The notes: generated from the sequence alone by a model not told the origin. A DNA stretch of 51,717 nt from Gammaproteobacteria bacterium (GCA_030589945.1 JAUUZN010000008.1:1-51717), one strand, 5' to 3'. Counted from the first letter of the stretch, positions 8,898 through 20,500 are shown. Numbers and translations are program-made.

Positions 8898-9908
8898 CTA
8901 GTTTACAGCCTTAAGAGCATTTCTTTGACTGACTAACACTCGGTTTCTTCCAGCGCTCTTAGCATCATACAACCCCTCATCAGCACGCTCAACAACCTGA
9001 CGCCAACTAGCAAGACGCTGACCTAAATGGCGCGAACAGGCAAGACCAGCACTAGTGGTTAAATACCCCAGTGGAGATTCTGTATGTTCGATATTCAGAT
9101 CGGCCAAACCTTCTATGATTCTTTTAACCGGGATCAGTGCTTCATCAATATTAGTATCAGGCATCACAAGGAGAAATTCTTCGCCACCATAGCGATAAAC
9201 GGCATCAGATTCTCTAATGGCTTCTGCAAAATGTGAAGATACAGCTTCCAACACCTTGTCGCCTGCCTGATGGCCATAATGATCATTATACTTTTTAAAA
9301 TAGTCGATATCTAAAAGCACAATTGAATAAGGTCGACCATGACGAATGCCAGCAGCATGGACTTTCATGATATCCACTTCCATGGAACGACGATTCCCTA
9401 GACCCGTTAGGGGATCAATCATCGATAAGGTTATTAGCTTGCGATTGGTTGCCTCTAGTAATTCTGTTCGTTTTTCAATTTTAGATTCAAGTTCCTCAGA
9501 ATGGATTCGCATTAATTGTGTATAGGCGTTAACAATATTGGTCCGAGTCACTATTCCTAACATCGTTCCCTCTGCTGAGGTGACTAACAAATGTTTAAGT
9601 TTCTTTTGTTCAATGTATTTAATGGCATCGGCAACGAGCATGTCTTGTGCGACCGTTGGTGGAGAGGTCAACATATAATCCGCGACTGGACGTTCCATAA
9701 TTCTAGGATCACTGCTGTTTAAACTAATGATTCTTACGAGGTCACGTTCGGTCAACAACCCTAGTGGGATGCGATGATCGTCATCTGCGATAACACAACA
9801 TGAATAATTGTTGTCGGTAAGTATCTTGAAAACCGACTTCAAACTTGTTTCTGGACTTATACAGTCAACTTCGGAGGTCAAAATATCATTTAGTGTGAAT
9901 TGACTCAT
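8898..9908 (-). CDS. CBS-pair and GGDEF diguanylate cyclase
   Basis: Two N-terminal CBS repeats, then DPLTGLGNRR and YRYGGEEFLLVMP. Confidence 0.92.
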   Translation of the reverse strand: MSQFTLNDILTSEVDCISPETSLKSVFKILTDNNYSCCVIADDDHRIPLGLLTERDLVRIISLNSSDPRIMERPVADYMLTSPPTVAQDMLVADAIKYIEQKKLKHLLVTSAEGTMLGIVTRTNIVNAYTQLMRIHSEELESKIEKRTELLEATNRKLITLSMIDPLTGLGNRRSMEVDIMKVHAAGIRHGRPYSIVLLDIDYFKKYNDHYGHQAGDKVLEAVSSHFAEAIRESDAVYRYGGEEFLLVMPDTNIDEALIPVKRIIEGLADLNIEHTESPLGYLTTSAGLACSRHLGQRLASWRQVVERADEGLYDAKSAGRNRVLVSQRNALKAVN

Positions 9909-10195
9909 GATCTAATTCCAAATGCCTCATAATTACTTTTGGTCATTATTTATCCCTGAGAGTAACCGTAGTATTCTAATTATTGGATGTCCGTATCCGT
10001 CGTGTGGGTTAAATCCTACAGGATAAAGCGCATCAAAAACAAGTGACTTTTCAAAGAGTTAGTGTGCTTAGCTAATGTTAGTTATAAGAAAGTCCTTATA
10101 AATCACATAGATATGATGTTTTTAATGGGTAAAATTTGCAAGAATAAAAACTGAAAAGTGTGACTCGGTTTGAACTTATTATGAAAACATTTCAA

Positions 10196-10231
10196 TATAA
10201 CGACGCTTTTTGACCATAAGTTGTCGTTATA
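10196..10231. repeat. Inverted repeat TATAACGAC...GTCGTTATA downstream of gcvPB
   Basis: 9-bp perfect arms, 18-nt spacing, in the gcvPB/GGDEF intergenic region. Confidence 0.55.
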
Positions 10232-10282
10232 AATTATTATTAGGGATAATTGCTATCAACAAACTTTTAATATTGCGACATG

Positions 10283-11746
10283 CTAAGGCTGTTTTATCCA
10301 AGCTAAATCTAGTTCTCTTGCTGCTCGCACGTCATCAAGTCTCTTTACCGGCATTGTAAGAGGCGCAGAAGTCACCTGAGTGGCATCATGATTCGCTTCC
10401 GCTAAAATTTGCACCATGGCGGCTATAAAACCATCCATTTCATCTTTACTTTCCGTTTCAGTGGGCTCTATAAGCAGACATTCGGGTATCAATAATGGAA
10501 AATAAGTGGTGGGGGCATGGTATCCAAGATCGAGTAATCTTTTCGCAAAGTCCATGGCCGTTACACCCAATTCTTTTGCTTCCTTTTTCAGGGTAACAAT
10601 GAATTCATGGGTTGCCCTACGCTGTGGGAAAGCAATCTGGAAACCTGATTGAATAAATTGCGCCTGCATGTAGTTTGCATTGAGTGTTGCAAACTCACCC
10701 ACTCGCACAAGACCTTCTCGACCAAGGAGTCTCGCATAAATATAGGCGCGTACAAGAATGCCAGCATTACCACCAAAGGCTGAAAGGCTACCAATGCTTT
10801 CTGGCATCTGAGCCTTACCTTTCCACTGATAAAATTTATGTCCATCAACGTTTTTAACCGTGACGTGCGGAGTTGGCATAAAGGGCACTAAACGTTTATT
10901 AATCCCTATAGGTCCACTTCCCGGACCACCACCGCCATGGGGAGTAGCAAAGGTCTTATGCAGATTCATATGCATCACGTCAAAACCCATTTCGCCGGGT
11001 TTCACCTTGCCTAAAATTGCGTTCAGGTTTGCGCCATCGTAATACAGTAATCCACCGGCATCATGAACAATTTTCGATATAGTCTCAATATATTTTTCAA
11101 AGACACCAAGGGTTGATGGGTTCGTCATCATAATTCCGGCTGTCTGTGGACCGACCATTTCTTTAAAAGCTGTGAGATCGACATCACCTTCTTTATCGGT
11201 GGGTATTTCACGAACCTTGTAACCGCACATGGCAGCCGTTGCCGGATTGGTTCCATGGGCCGAATCGGTGATAAGAATCTCAGTTCTTTGGTGATCACCT
11301 CGCGACTCATGGTAGGCACGGATCATTCGGATACCGGAAAATTCACCCTGTGCACCCGCCATGGGTGCCAGTGAGACTTCATCCATACCCGTGACATCTT
11401 TTAATATTTCCTGAAGGTCGTGCATGCAGGAAAGAAAGCCTTGGCTTTTTGAGTCGGGCGCTAATGGATGACGATCAATGATCCCCGGCAGCATTGAATA
11501 TTTCTGCGCACCTCTGGGATTGTACTTCATCGTACAGGAGCCTAATGGATAAAAATGGGTATCGATAGAGAAGTTCTTCTGCGATAATTTGGTGTAGTGG
11601 CGTACAGCCTGTAACTCTGAAACCTCAGGCAAATCAACCGATTTAGATCGTAAAAACTGCTCTGGGATCCCTGGCAATGCTGGCTTGCTCTGAGGGAATT
11701 GTGCCGGTGCTTTTCGCCCCTCTTTGGACAGTTCAAAAATAAGCAT
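10283..11746 (-). CDS. gcvPB: Glycine dehydrogenase (decarboxylating) subunit 2
   Basis: PLP-binding [45 protein letters not shown]. Confidence 0.95.
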   Translation of the reverse strand: MLIFELSKEGRKAPAQFPQSKPALPGIPEQFLRSKSVDLPEVSELQAVRHYTKLSQKNFSIDTHFYPLGSCTMKYNPRGAQKYSMLPGIIDRHPLAPDSKSQGFLSCMHDLQEILKDVTGMDEVSLAPMAGAQGEFSGIRMIRAYHESRGDHQRTEILITDSAHGTNPATAAMCGYKVREIPTDKEGDVDLTAFKEMVGPQTAGIMMTNPSTLGVFEKYIETISKIVHDAGGLLYYDGANLNAILGKVKPGEMGFDVMHMNLHKTFATPHGGGGPGSGPIGINKRLVPFMPTPHVTVKNVDGHKFYQWKGKAQMPESIGSLSAFGGNAGILVRAYIYARLLGREGLVRVGEFATLNANYMQAQFIQSGFQIAFPQRRATHEFIVTLKKEAKELGVTAMDFAKRLLDLGYHAPTTYFPLLIPECLLIEPTETESKDEMDGFIAAMVQILAEANHDATQVTSAPLTMPVKRLDDVRAARELDLAWIKQP

Positions 11747-13164
11747 TAGCGCTTACCCCCACTGTCGGGTAGCGTTGAAGTTGCATCAAGCAAGCTCATC
11801 ACCTCTAATAGGGCTTGATAATACACCTCGATGTCCGAATCATTGCGCATTTCAGTAGCACAGACCAACAGTACATTTCCTAGGTTCGGCTCGCCAAGTT
11901 CCGGAAAATCTTTCTTTAAATTATAGCCCCCTAGAATATTTCTTTTTGCCAATTCTTCAATGACTAACTCTGCGGGATGATTTAATTTTAGTGCTGCCTC
12001 ATGAAATCGAGGACTCTCAAAGAGTAACTCTACACCGTCAATGGATGATAGTTTTTGCACCAATTTTTCGGTATTTGCCACACAATTTGCTGCGACACTT
12101 TCTAACCCTACGGCACCTAATATTGCCATATGTATGGTGGAAGCCGTAACGGCTAATCCCTGATTTGTACAGATGTTGGAGGTTGCCTTGGCTCTGCGAA
12201 TATGCTGTTCTCGGGCCTGGAGTGTTAAGGTGTAACCGGTTTTACCATCAAGATCAATGGTCTTACCAATGATGCGACCTGGCATTTGCCTTATGAGTGG
12301 TTTGGTGCAGGCCATAAATCCATAGTAAGGTCCACCCGAAGCCAATGGAACACCTAAGGGTTGCCCATCACCGACAGCAATATCGGCTCCAGTTTCACCC
12401 CATTCTCCCGGCGGTTTTAGTAAGGCAAGCGCAAGTGGGTTCACCGCAGCAATTAATAAACTATTGTTCGCGTGTGCCCAGTCCGTTAATGCGTCCACCT
12501 GCTCCAAGTGACCAAAAAAATCCGGCTGCTGAATGACCAATGCGGCATAAGTCTCATCTTCATACTGACTCATGATCGCCACATCTAGAACACCGGTTTT
12601 AGCATCATAGGGGATTTCAATCAGTTCAATATTTTGCGACTGTACAATACTCTTGGTGGTTTCTCGATATCGTGGGTGGACTGTGCCGGCAATTAATACC
12701 TTGCGCGTTTTCGCTTTGCGATTACTGCGTACCGCCATAAGCACTGCTTCTGCTACACCACTGGCACCGTCATACAACGATGCATTTGCCGCGAACAGTT
12801 GGGTCAGGTTGACAATGTTACTTTGAAATTCATAAACCAATTGCAACGTGCCCTGACTCGCCTCTGCCTGATAAGGAGTATAGGCCGTTAAAAACTCACC
12901 ACGCATGGTGATATCCCAAACCGCCGCAGGAATATGATGCTCATAAGCCCCTGCGCCGATAAAACAGAGATTGCCAGCATCAAGCTTCGCCCGCTCACTC
13001 ATCATCCTTCCCAGATCCATTTCTGTCAGCGCTGTTGGTACCTTTGCTAACCCTTCGGCGCGGATATTGGCTGGAATTTCATCAAATAAATCTTCAATTG
13101 AACTCACGCCAATGGCGGAAAGCATTTGTTCGATGTCTGTTTGACTGTGTGGAATAAAAGGCAT
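11746..13164 (-). CDS. gcvPA: Glycine dehydrogenase (decarboxylating) subunit 1
   Basis: [37 protein letters not shown]; 1-nt overlap with gcvPB. Confidence 0.95.
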   Translation of the reverse strand: MPFIPHSQTDIEQMLSAIGVSSIEDLFDEIPANIRAEGLAKVPTALTEMDLGRMMSERAKLDAGNLCFIGAGAYEHHIPAAVWDITMRGEFLTAYTPYQAEASQGTLQLVYEFQSNIVNLTQLFAANASLYDGASGVAEAVLMAVRSNRKAKTRKVLIAGTVHPRYRETTKSIVQSQNIELIEIPYDAKTGVLDVAIMSQYEDETYAALVIQQPDFFGHLEQVDALTDWAHANNSLLIAAVNPLALALLKPPGEWGETGADIAVGDGQPLGVPLASGGPYYGFMACTKPLIRQMPGRIIGKTIDLDGKTGYTLTLQAREQHIRRAKATSNICTNQGLAVTASTIHMAILGAVGLESVAANCVANTEKLVQKLSSIDGVELLFESPRFHEAALKLNHPAELVIEELAKRNILGGYNLKKDFPELGEPNLGNVLLVCATEMRNDSDIEVYYQALLEVMSLLDATSTLPDSGGKR

Positions 13165-13179
13165 TCAATCAATCCTACT

Positions 13180-13569
13180 CTAAGCGTCTTCAATCAGCTC
13201 TAAATACTCATCTGCAGTTAGCAGATCTTCAAAATCAGCTTCATTGTCTACGCTCATTTTGTATAGCCAACCTGATTCATAAGGCTCGTTATTGACATTT
13301 TCAGGAGCGTCTTCAAGCTCTTCATTGACCTCCAAAATATCACCTGAAATGGGGGCATAAATATCTGATGCTGCCTTAACTGATTCAACAACGCCTGTCT
13401 CATCACCCGAGGCAACGGTATCGCCCACTTCTGGAACTTCGATGTAAACCATATCACCCAATAGTTCTTGCGCGTGATCGGTAATTCCCACGGTTGCGTT
13501 ACCTTCATCATCCAATCTCAGCCATTCGTGCTCTTTGCTGTATTTTAACTCACTTGGAACTTCACTCAT
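13180..13569 (-). CDS. gcvH: Glycine cleavage system H protein
   Basis: Lipoyl-domain motif [18 protein letters not shown]. Confidence 0.97.
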   Translation of the reverse strand: MSEVPSELKYSKEHEWLRLDDEGNATVGITDHAQELLGDMVYIEVPEVGDTVASGDETGVVESVKAASDIYAPISGDILEVNEELEDAPENVNNEPYESGWLYKMSVDNEADFEDLLTADEYLELIEDA

Positions 13570-13639
13570 CAGTCGATCCTCTGTCTTAAATTACAATCTA
13601 TGTTGCTCTTTAAAATTTTAAAAAACATTTTATTAATCT

Positions 13640-14743
13640 TTAAAAAACTTGCTGACCATTTCTTACAAAGCCTGGTTTGATGACTCGAACAGGTAGTTGC
13701 TTATTGCGCATTTCTACATAGGCTTGTTCGCCAGTTGCTGCAGGCACTCTGGCAAGAGCAATGCCTACTTTTAACGTGGGAGAAAATGTACCACTGGTAA
13801 TTTCCCCTTCACCAATATTTGGTATGATGACTTTTTGGTGACCTCTGAGGACACCTTTGCCTTCTAATACAAGGCCGACCAATTTCGTTAAAACACCGGC
13901 CTGTTTTTGTGCTTCGATGGATGCACGGCCAACAAAATTACGCTCGGCATCTTTAAGATCGACAGTCCATGCCATGTTCGCTTCTAATGGACTGATTGTC
14001 TCATCCATATCTGAGCCGTATAAGTTCATACCGGCTTCAAGTCTTAATGTATCTCTAGCCCCTAATCCACAGGGTGTAACACCAGCCTTGAGTAAATCAC
14101 TCCAAAACGAATCAACATCAGTAAGCGGAATAGTAATCTCAAAACCATCTTCACCGGTATATCCTGTCCTAGCGATGAACCAATCTTTTGCCTGTGCAGC
14201 AAAAAAAGGTTTTAGAGGTTCTGCCTTGGCTCTTTGTGCATCATTCATCGCTAACATTGCAAGCTGTCGTGACTCGGGGCCTTGGATGGCTAGGGTTGCT
14301 AGATCGGCTCTATGAGTGAGTTTTACATTGAAACCATGGCTTTTAAGATTGATCCACGCCAAGTCTTTTTCTTGGGTTGAAGCGTTGACAACCATTCGAT
14401 AAGACTCATTTGTTAAAAAATAAACAATCAAGTCATCAATAACCCCAGCATCGTCATTGAGCATGCCGCTGTAGAGCGCCTTGCCTGGAATATTAATTTT
14501 TGCCACGTCATTGGCTAATAAAAACTGTAAAAAGGCCGTAGAATCAATTCCTTCAACGTCCACAATCGTCATATGGGAGACGTCAAACATGCCAGCCTTG
14601 GTTCGAACAATATGATGTTCATCCATTTGAGAGCCATAATGCAAGGGCATGTCCCAGCCGCCAAAATCAACCATTTTTGCATTGGCTTCAAGGTGATGAT
14701 TATAAAAAGGTGTTCTGTTAGCCATTTTGAATTCCAAACTCAA
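13640..14743 (-). CDS. gcvT: Aminomethyltransferase (T protein); true start may be the internal MANRTPF
   Basis: [36 protein letters not shown]. Confidence 0.95.
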   Translation of the reverse strand: MSLEFKMANRTPFYNHHLEANAKMVDFGGWDMPLHYGSQMDEHHIVRTKAGMFDVSHMTIVDVEGIDSTAFLQFLLANDVAKINIPGKALYSGMLNDDAGVIDDLIVYFLTNESYRMVVNASTQEKDLAWINLKSHGFNVKLTHRADLATLAIQGPESRQLAMLAMNDAQRAKAEPLKPFFAAQAKDWFIARTGYTGEDGFEITIPLTDVDSFWSDLLKAGVTPCGLGARDTLRLEAGMNLYGSDMDETISPLEANMAWTVDLKDAERNFVGRASIEAQKQAGVLTKLVGLVLEGKGVLRGHQKVIIPNIGEGEITSGTFSPTLKVGIALARVPAATGEQAYVEMRNKQLPVRVIKPGFVRNGQQVF

Positions 14744-14851
14744 ATTATTACTGTTTTATGAGTCTTTCTTTTTTCAGCAAAAGCTCTATTAAACAGCGAT
14801 CAATAATGGCGGAATTATACAATGCCTTTGGTTTAGATAACACCCAAAAGA

Positions 14852-16174
14852 TCAATCTAAAGCAGGATCCCTAGTCATTTTGGTCAGTTCAGGAAGGTCA
14901 CCCTGAAGTCCCATTGCCTGCAGCATCATTTTTTTCTTTAATTCCAAACTCTTATCGGCATAATTCATGCCCGTTGCTCTAAGCCAGGACTTCAAGGGAA
15001 CATCATCACTGAACATCGATTTAAAAAAGTCCATGGCAAGGATCATTTTTTGATTTTCACATTTACGCCAACGTTCATAGGGTCTGAGTACTTTGCGCTG
15101 TGAGATATCTTGGCCTTTATTGATTGCACTCAGGATCACTTCTGCCAATGTGGTCGCATCCAATAAGCCGAGGTTCACACCCTGACCCGCAAGCGGATGG
15201 ATGGTATGGGCCGCATCACCCACTAGAGCAATACCATCATCAATATAGGATTGTGCGTGGCGACGAATCAGTGGAAATGTTGCCCTGTCGCTGATGAGCT
15301 TTATCGCTCCCAATTTATTGTCAAAGGCTTCGCTTAGTTGCTCATTAAAGCTTTCATCAGGGAGCGATTTCAAAGTTGCTGCCTGCTCTTTCGAAGTCGA
15401 CCATACGATGGAACATTGATGGCAATTTTGCAACGGTAGTAACGCTAAGGGTCCCGACGGTAAAAAGCGCTGCCAGGCACATTTCTGATGAGGATCTTCT
15501 GTCTGAACATGACAAACAAGCGCATGATGATTGTAGGGGACTTTGTCGACATTGATTCCACGCTGCTCTCTTAACCAGGAATTTGCACCATCGGCCGCCA
15601 CCAATAATGGTGCTCGCCATTGCTCACCATTTTCAAGTTTGATTAACCCTCCGCGATCATCCCAATGCGCCTCAGAAGCGGTGACAGGTGCAACTAAAGT
15701 CACATTTTCAAATTGCTGTAATGCCTTATGGAGGCCAGCAACGATTATTTTATTTTCAATGATGTGACCGAGATCAGGCTCCGCCATTTCAGCGGCATCA
15801 AATGAAATGTTTGCATCGGTGAGCGCATCCCAAACATGCATTTTTTCATATCGGCTGACACCCATTGCTTCGATGTACTGCCAACAGTCAAGATTGCGAA
15901 AAATATTTTGACTGGCTCGAGTTATGGCGCTGACTCTTAGATCGAGTGCACAATTGGCCTGTGGCACTTGCCATTCAGAGCGATCAAATACTGCAATGGT
16001 ACGATTCATTTTGTTGAAGGATTCAGCCAAAGAGAGTGCAAGGGTCAGTCCCACCATTCCGCCGCCGACAATAATGATATCGGCCTGATTTCTAGAGAAT
16101 GATTTTGTTGAGGGCTTTATCGCTTCATTTGTGGCTTCATTTGTGGCTTCATTTGTGGAAAGAGTCGACACCAT
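14852..16174 (-). CDS. Ubiquinone biosynthesis FAD hydroxylase (UbiI/VisC-like)
   Basis: FAD motifs IIVGGGMVGLTLALSLAES and ALVGDAAHTIHPLAGQGVNLGLLDA. Confidence 0.85.
   Translation of the reverse strand: MVSTLSTNEATNEATNEAIKPSTKSFSRNQADIIIVGGGMVGLTLALSLAESFNKMNRTIAVFDRSEWQVPQANCALDLRVSAITRASQNIFRNLDCWQYIEAMGVSRYEKMHVWDALTDANISFDAAEMAEPDLGHIIENKIIVAGLHKALQQFENVTLVAPVTASEAHWDDRGGLIKLENGEQWRAPLLVAADGANSWLREQRGINVDKVPYNHHALVCHVQTEDPHQKCAWQRFLPSGPLALLPLQNCHQCSIVWSTSKEQAATLKSLPDESFNEQLSEAFDNKLGAIKLISDRATFPLIRRHAQSYIDDGIALVGDAAHTIHPLAGQGVNLGLLDATTLAEVILSAINKGQDISQRKVLRPYERWRKCENQKMILAMDFFKSMFSDDVPLKSWLRATGMNYADKSLELKKKMMLQAMGLQGDLPELTKMTRDPALD
16122..16157. repeat. Three exact tandem 12-bp repeats (GCTTCATTTGTG)
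   Basis: In-frame repeat encoding ATNEATNEATNEA near the N-terminus of the UbiI-like protein. Confidence 0.95.
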
Positions 16175-17493
16175 TAGTTGCTCTCCAATTTAAGAGAAAG
16201 CCCTCTGACAAGTCTTGATTGTTTGCCTGTTAGACCCATTGCCGCTGTTGCTACCTGTGCCCGTAATTCTGGTATCCAATTCATTGCCATCAATATTGTA
16301 TTACGTGGCACACTCACAAGATGAGATGAGTTTGCAAAGAGTCTTGCAATTAGATCGGTAAAATCTACAACCTTATCACGATCATTCTGTCGCCAGTTTT
16401 GATATTCATCCAGTAGCATCTGAGAACCTGGGTCTCGCGTTTCTTTGCAGGCCTTTCTGAGCATGTCACTCAGGGCTGCGACGTCCCTTAGTCCAAGATT
16501 AAAGCCCTGACCCGCAATGGGATGTAAACTTTGTGCGGCATTACCCACCAGTACCAGTCGATTGCCAATGCACTGCTTGGCTGTTAACAAACTTAAGGGA
16601 TATGAGGAGCGCTCGCCAACTCGAGTAATTTTACCCAGACGTTGACCAAAACTATTCTGTAATTGAGCGATAAACTGCTCATCGGATGTTTTAATAATGG
16701 ACGAAGCCTCTTCTGCTTGCATCATCCAAACCAATGAAATTCTATTGTTTGATAGTGGCAAAAAAGCAACTGGGCCACGTTCAGTAAAACGTTCGAAAGC
16801 AACGTTATTGTGGGGTAATTGCGTTTGAATCGTTGAGATCATTGCCACCTGATCATAGGCTTTATCCGAAGACTTAATGCCTGAAAGGCTTCGGATTACA
16901 GAACTTTTACCATCGGCTGCAACCACAAGCCGTGCTCTTAGCGTTTGAGGCTGCTTCTGTTTATTTAATGTGTTCTGTTGGTTGTCTTGTTGGTTGCTTT
17001 GTAAAAAGTCGAGGGAGAGTAGAGAAGCATCCTCTTGCGTTTCTATGGCCGAGACTGACGCTTGGATCAGATCAGTTGTAGATTCTGAAATTGCATTTTG
17101 GATGATGGCTGCAACATCTTCTAACTCAACCACCTGTCCCATGGCCGCAACATTAAGTTGTTTGGCATCAAGGCGACATATTCCAGGGTTGCCTTTATCG
17201 GAGACATGTATTTTTTGGATGGGTGTCGCAATGTTTTTTAATTGTTTCCAGAGTCCTAATCCATTAAATATTCGACAAGAACTCCACGATAGAGCAATGG
17301 CTCTAGCATCAAAACCGAGTGCCTTTGGGCTGGTTTGTAAGTGTGGTTCTATGAGTGCAACTTTTAACGGCAGTGATGACAATGCCAGAGCAAGGCTGCT
17401 TCCCACCATTCCGCCTCCCACTATGGCAACGTCATAAATATCAGAATGAGATTGAGGCAGCCGAGCTAAAAACTCTGCTGATGGTTGATTCAT
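16174..17493 (-). CDS. ubiH: Ubiquinone biosynthesis FAD hydroxylase (UbiH-like)
   Basis: AIVGGGMVGSSLALALSS, LVGNAAQSLHPIAGQGFNLGLRD; pepP-ubiH-visC order. Confidence 0.85.
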   Translation of the reverse strand: MNQPSAEFLARLPQSHSDIYDVAIVGGGMVGSSLALALSSLPLKVALIEPHLQTSPKALGFDARAIALSWSSCRIFNGLGLWKQLKNIATPIQKIHVSDKGNPGICRLDAKQLNVAAMGQVVELEDVAAIIQNAISESTTDLIQASVSAIETQEDASLLSLDFLQSNQQDNQQNTLNKQKQPQTLRARLVVAADGKSSVIRSLSGIKSSDKAYDQVAMISTIQTQLPHNNVAFERFTERGPVAFLPLSNNRISLVWMMQAEEASSIIKTSDEQFIAQLQNSFGQRLGKITRVGERSSYPLSLLTAKQCIGNRLVLVGNAAQSLHPIAGQGFNLGLRDVAALSDMLRKACKETRDPGSQMLLDEYQNWRQNDRDKVVDFTDLIARLFANSSHLVSVPRNTILMAMNWIPELRAQVATAAMGLTGKQSRLVRGLSLKLESN

Positions 17494-18806
17494 GCTGCGG
17501 ATTGACTCATGAGAGATTCGATCTCATCGATAGTTTTGGGTGTATCTTTTGACAGTACCTCATAACCATCTTCAGTGACAAGAACGTCATCTTCAATGCG
17601 AACTGCCAGTCCTTTCCACTGCTTGGGTACCTTTTTAATTTCTTTGGAAATGTACAAACCTGGTTCAACGGTGAGTACCATTCCCGGCTCTAAAACCCGC
17701 GGCTCTCCACCCACCTGATAATCGCCAACATCATGAACATCCAAACCTAACCAATGGCCAGTCTTATGCATATAAAAAGGCTTATAGGCTTCATTTTTAA
17801 TTAAGGTCTGTAGCCGCCCTTTCAAAATTCCCATTTCAATGAGACCTTTGGTGAGGACTTTGACCGCTGCTTCGTGGGGAGCATTCCAACAGGCTCCCGG
17901 CCTAATGGTTTCAATGGCTGCAAGCTGAGCCTTTAAAACCCAGCCGTAGATAATCTTTTGATTCTTGGTAAAAAGACCGTTAATTGGGAAGGTACGGCTA
18001 ATATCTGAGGCGTAAAGTTGATACTCAGCGCCCGCATCTATCATCATTAGATCACCATCTTTCATTTTATCGTCATTTTCTACATAGTGGAGGATGCAAG
18101 CATTTTCCCCACCGGCAACAATGCTGGTGTAAGCAGGAAAGCGCGCACCGAGACGCGCAAACTCATGGTGCAATTCAGCTTCAAGGTGATATTCACAAAG
18201 ACCAGGACGAGACTTTTGCATCGCTCTAATATGTGCTTTAGCAGATATTTGAGCTGCAGTTCTCATCAATTTAACTTCGGCAGGGCTTTTATATAACCGC
18301 ATATCGTGTAAGAAATGACGAACATCAATTATTTCGCCATGGGTTTCAGCGCCAGAGACATTGGTCCGTAGGGCATTCAGCCAAGCTAGGATTTTTTCAT
18401 CAAACTCTTTGTCATTACCAATGGCACAATAAATTCGTTTTCGACCTTCCATAAGTCCCGGTAAAATGTCGTCGATATCTTCGATGGGAAAGGCATCTGC
18501 AGCGGCATAATTATCAATAACACCCTGTTGACCCTCGCGTCTGCCGTGCCAGGTTTCTTTTTCTAAGTCTCGCTCACGGTTAAATATAATGAAATCACCG
18601 TGCTTTCGTCCCGGAATAAGTACCAGTACCGACTCAGGTTCATTAAAGCCTGACAGATAGTGGAAATCGCTGTCTTGCCTGAAATTAAAATGGGTATCGC
18701 GACTACGAATAATCTCCTGAGCAGAAGGTATAATGGCCACGGTCTCTGGACCCATCATGGTCATTAGGCGTTTTCTTCTTCTTGCGTATTCTGTTTTAGA
18801 TATCAT
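17490..18806 (-). CDS. pepP: Xaa-Pro aminopeptidase
   Basis: DLMMIDAGAEYQLYASDISRTFP, HKTGHWLGLDVHDVG, TVEPGLY. Confidence 0.95.
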   Translation of the reverse strand: MISKTEYARRRKRLMTMMGPETVAIIPSAQEIIRSRDTHFNFRQDSDFHYLSGFNEPESVLVLIPGRKHGDFIIFNRERDLEKETWHGRREGQQGVIDNYAAADAFPIEDIDDILPGLMEGRKRIYCAIGNDKEFDEKILAWLNALRTNVSGAETHGEIIDVRHFLHDMRLYKSPAEVKLMRTAAQISAKAHIRAMQKSRPGLCEYHLEAELHHEFARLGARFPAYTSIVAGGENACILHYVENDDKMKDGDLMMIDAGAEYQLYASDISRTFPINGLFTKNQKIIYGWVLKAQLAAIETIRPGACWNAPHEAAVKVLTKGLIEMGILKGRLQTLIKNEAYKPFYMHKTGHWLGLDVHDVGDYQVGGEPRVLEPGMVLTVEPGLYISKEIKKVPKQWKGLAVRIEDDVLVTEDGYEVLSKDTPKTIDEIESLMSQSAA

Positions 18807-18871
18807 CGATTAGCGACTCTCAAATTTGTCTAATTTCTATTTTTGTTCTAGTGAGCTATTAATGAAGCTTC

Positions 18872-19444
18872 TCAGTGAAGTAAAGAACCTTTTCCCGCCG
18901 AAGGGTCTTTACCATTGACGCTGTGTATGAGTTGCGCTGCCACTCGAATGTGTTCGGTGATTTCAAACAATAGCTTCTCATCTTCTTCGGTATTACCAAT
19001 GGTATCGAGATCGATGTTTGATATTTCTTCCAAATCATCCAAGGCATCAATCACATCTTCATCGGTTTCCTCATTATTATCAGAAACCTGAAGATAACCC
19101 AAAAGAAAACCCTGACACCAATAACCTAGCGACTCACCCCTTTCAACGGTCGACTGACTCTCATCGGGCAACAGTAACTGCAGCGCAAACAACTGCTGGC
19201 AGATCATTTCATAGAGCTCAGAATTTATCGCGGTAAGTTCCGCGTCAACAACATCAACTAAGACGTCTTTTTGTGATAATTGCCTGAGTAATTGAGGCTT
19301 CCAACTACTATCATCGAGCTCAAGCCCTGCAGCATAAAAGCCCATTAACAAACCCTGAATTTCCGCAATGGTGATCAATAAATGTTGATCATCAAAGAGT
19401 TGTTGCACCTCATCATAGGACTGCCTTGCTCTACATTGCGTCAT
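18872..19444 (-). CDS. UPF0149/YgfB family protein
   Basis: GLLMGFYAAG...WCQGFLLGYLQV pattern and position upstream of pepP. Confidence 0.85.
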   Translation of the reverse strand: MTQCRARQSYDEVQQLFDDQHLLITIAEIQGLLMGFYAAGLELDDSSWKPQLLRQLSQKDVLVDVVDAELTAINSELYEMICQQLFALQLLLPDESQSTVERGESLGYWCQGFLLGYLQVSDNNEETDEDVIDALDDLEEISNIDLDTIGNTEEDEKLLFEITEHIRVAAQLIHSVNGKDPSAGKGSLLH

Positions 19445-19659
19445 TCATTACACCCAGTCTTCATACTCTTCATCACCGAAGGAAAATCGATCGAAAAATT
19501 CATTGTCCAATCATACTCAAATATACTATATAATCATTGCTGCGAATAATAACATTGTATGATTGCTCCTGTCTGCCTTGTCAGAGATGACTAGAGTCTT
19601 TAGAATACTAATTTTACATAAGGTAACTACTTAAAAAAGTAGCCAAAATAGCAGTAACT

Positions 19660-19872
19660 ATGACTTCTTTAAAAACTGAACAGCTCGAACAACAACTCGA
19701 TTCTCTCATTGAACGATACCAAACCTTAAAAGCGGAAAATAAACTCTTACGTTCCTCTGAAAACTCACTGCAATCGGAACGCGGAAAATTACTGGAAAAA
19801 AATGAATTAGCAACCAGTAAAATTGAGGCGATGATTGACAGACTTAAGTCCATGGAGTCCAAAAATGGCTGA
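19660..19872 (+). CDS. Small coiled-coil protein, TIGR02449-like
   Basis: 70-aa coiled-coil adjacent to and overlapping zapA. Confidence 0.75.
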   Translation: MTSLKTEQLEQQLDSLIERYQTLKAENKLLRSSENSLQSERGKLLEKNELATSKIEAMIDRLKSMESKNG

Positions 19873-20176
19873 TGCTTCAACATTAACGGTCAATATTATG
19901 GACCGTGAATTTCGAGTCAATTGTGCTGCTTCAGAACTTCAAAACTTAAAAGACTCTGCCCTGGCCCTCGACAACAGAATGCGGGAAATTCGTGATACCG
20001 GTCGTGTTATTGGAGTCGACAGGATAGCCATCATGGCCGCCCTAAACCTTGCCAGTGAATTATTGTCCACGGAAGGTAGCAGCGACGACATGGTTTCTTC
20101 CGTCAATGATGCCATCAGCCGTATGGAACATAAGATTGAAAAAAGTCTCAATGAAACCGCAGAGCTCGACTTCTAA
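19865..20176 (+). CDS. zapA: Cell division protein ZapA
   Basis: MADASTLTVNIMDREFRVNCAASELQNLKDSALALDNRMREIR; start moved from 19835 to the internal ATG. Confidence 0.9.
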   Translation: MADASTLTVNIMDREFRVNCAASELQNLKDSALALDNRMREIRDTGRVIGVDRIAIMAALNLASELLSTEGSSDDMVSSVNDAISRMEHKIEKSLNETAELDF

Positions 20177-20272
20177 AGCAACTTTATTAAATAAAAGCAC
20201 AATCAGTACTGTATTTTAAACCCACTATGCTAAAATTATGGTCTGGACCTAGTGTTCAGATTAGGAGTTGGT

Positions 20273-20452
20273 GATTCCTGGGATGTTTGCTAGCAGAGAT
20301 GTTCCTCGAGCCGATGTTTTACTCTTTGGGAGCCTGTCATCTGCTGATGTTGTGCATGTCCGGTTTTACCGGAAAGCCTGATTCAGTAAACGGGCACCCC
20401 CCTGAACCCCCGGGTTCAAGGAGCTTAACCTGTAACGGCATTACTGGGAGCC
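20273..20452 (+). ncRNA. ssrS: 6S RNA (approximate ends)
   Basis: Between zapA and fau as in E. coli; contains GAGCCGATGTTTTA, AAGCCTGATTCAGTAAACGGGCACC, CCTGAACCCCCGGGTTCAAGGAG and pairing ends ATTCC..GGATGTT / GGCATTACTGGGA. Confidence 0.85.
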
Positions 20453-20500
20453 ATCAATTCCGCCTAACACATCTGACTTTAGCGCAAAACAAGATCAACC

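Noticed and set aside
13857-14315. 152-aa plus-strand ORF
   Set aside because: Antisense to gcvT, composition typical of an antisense shadow ORF; no recognisable domain.
14744-14851. Glycine riboswitch upstream of gcvT
   Set aside because: Only about 100 nt is available and no recognisable tandem aptamer features are present.
16970-17437. 155-aa plus-strand ORF
   Set aside because: Antisense to ubiH, which is well supported; no independent evidence.
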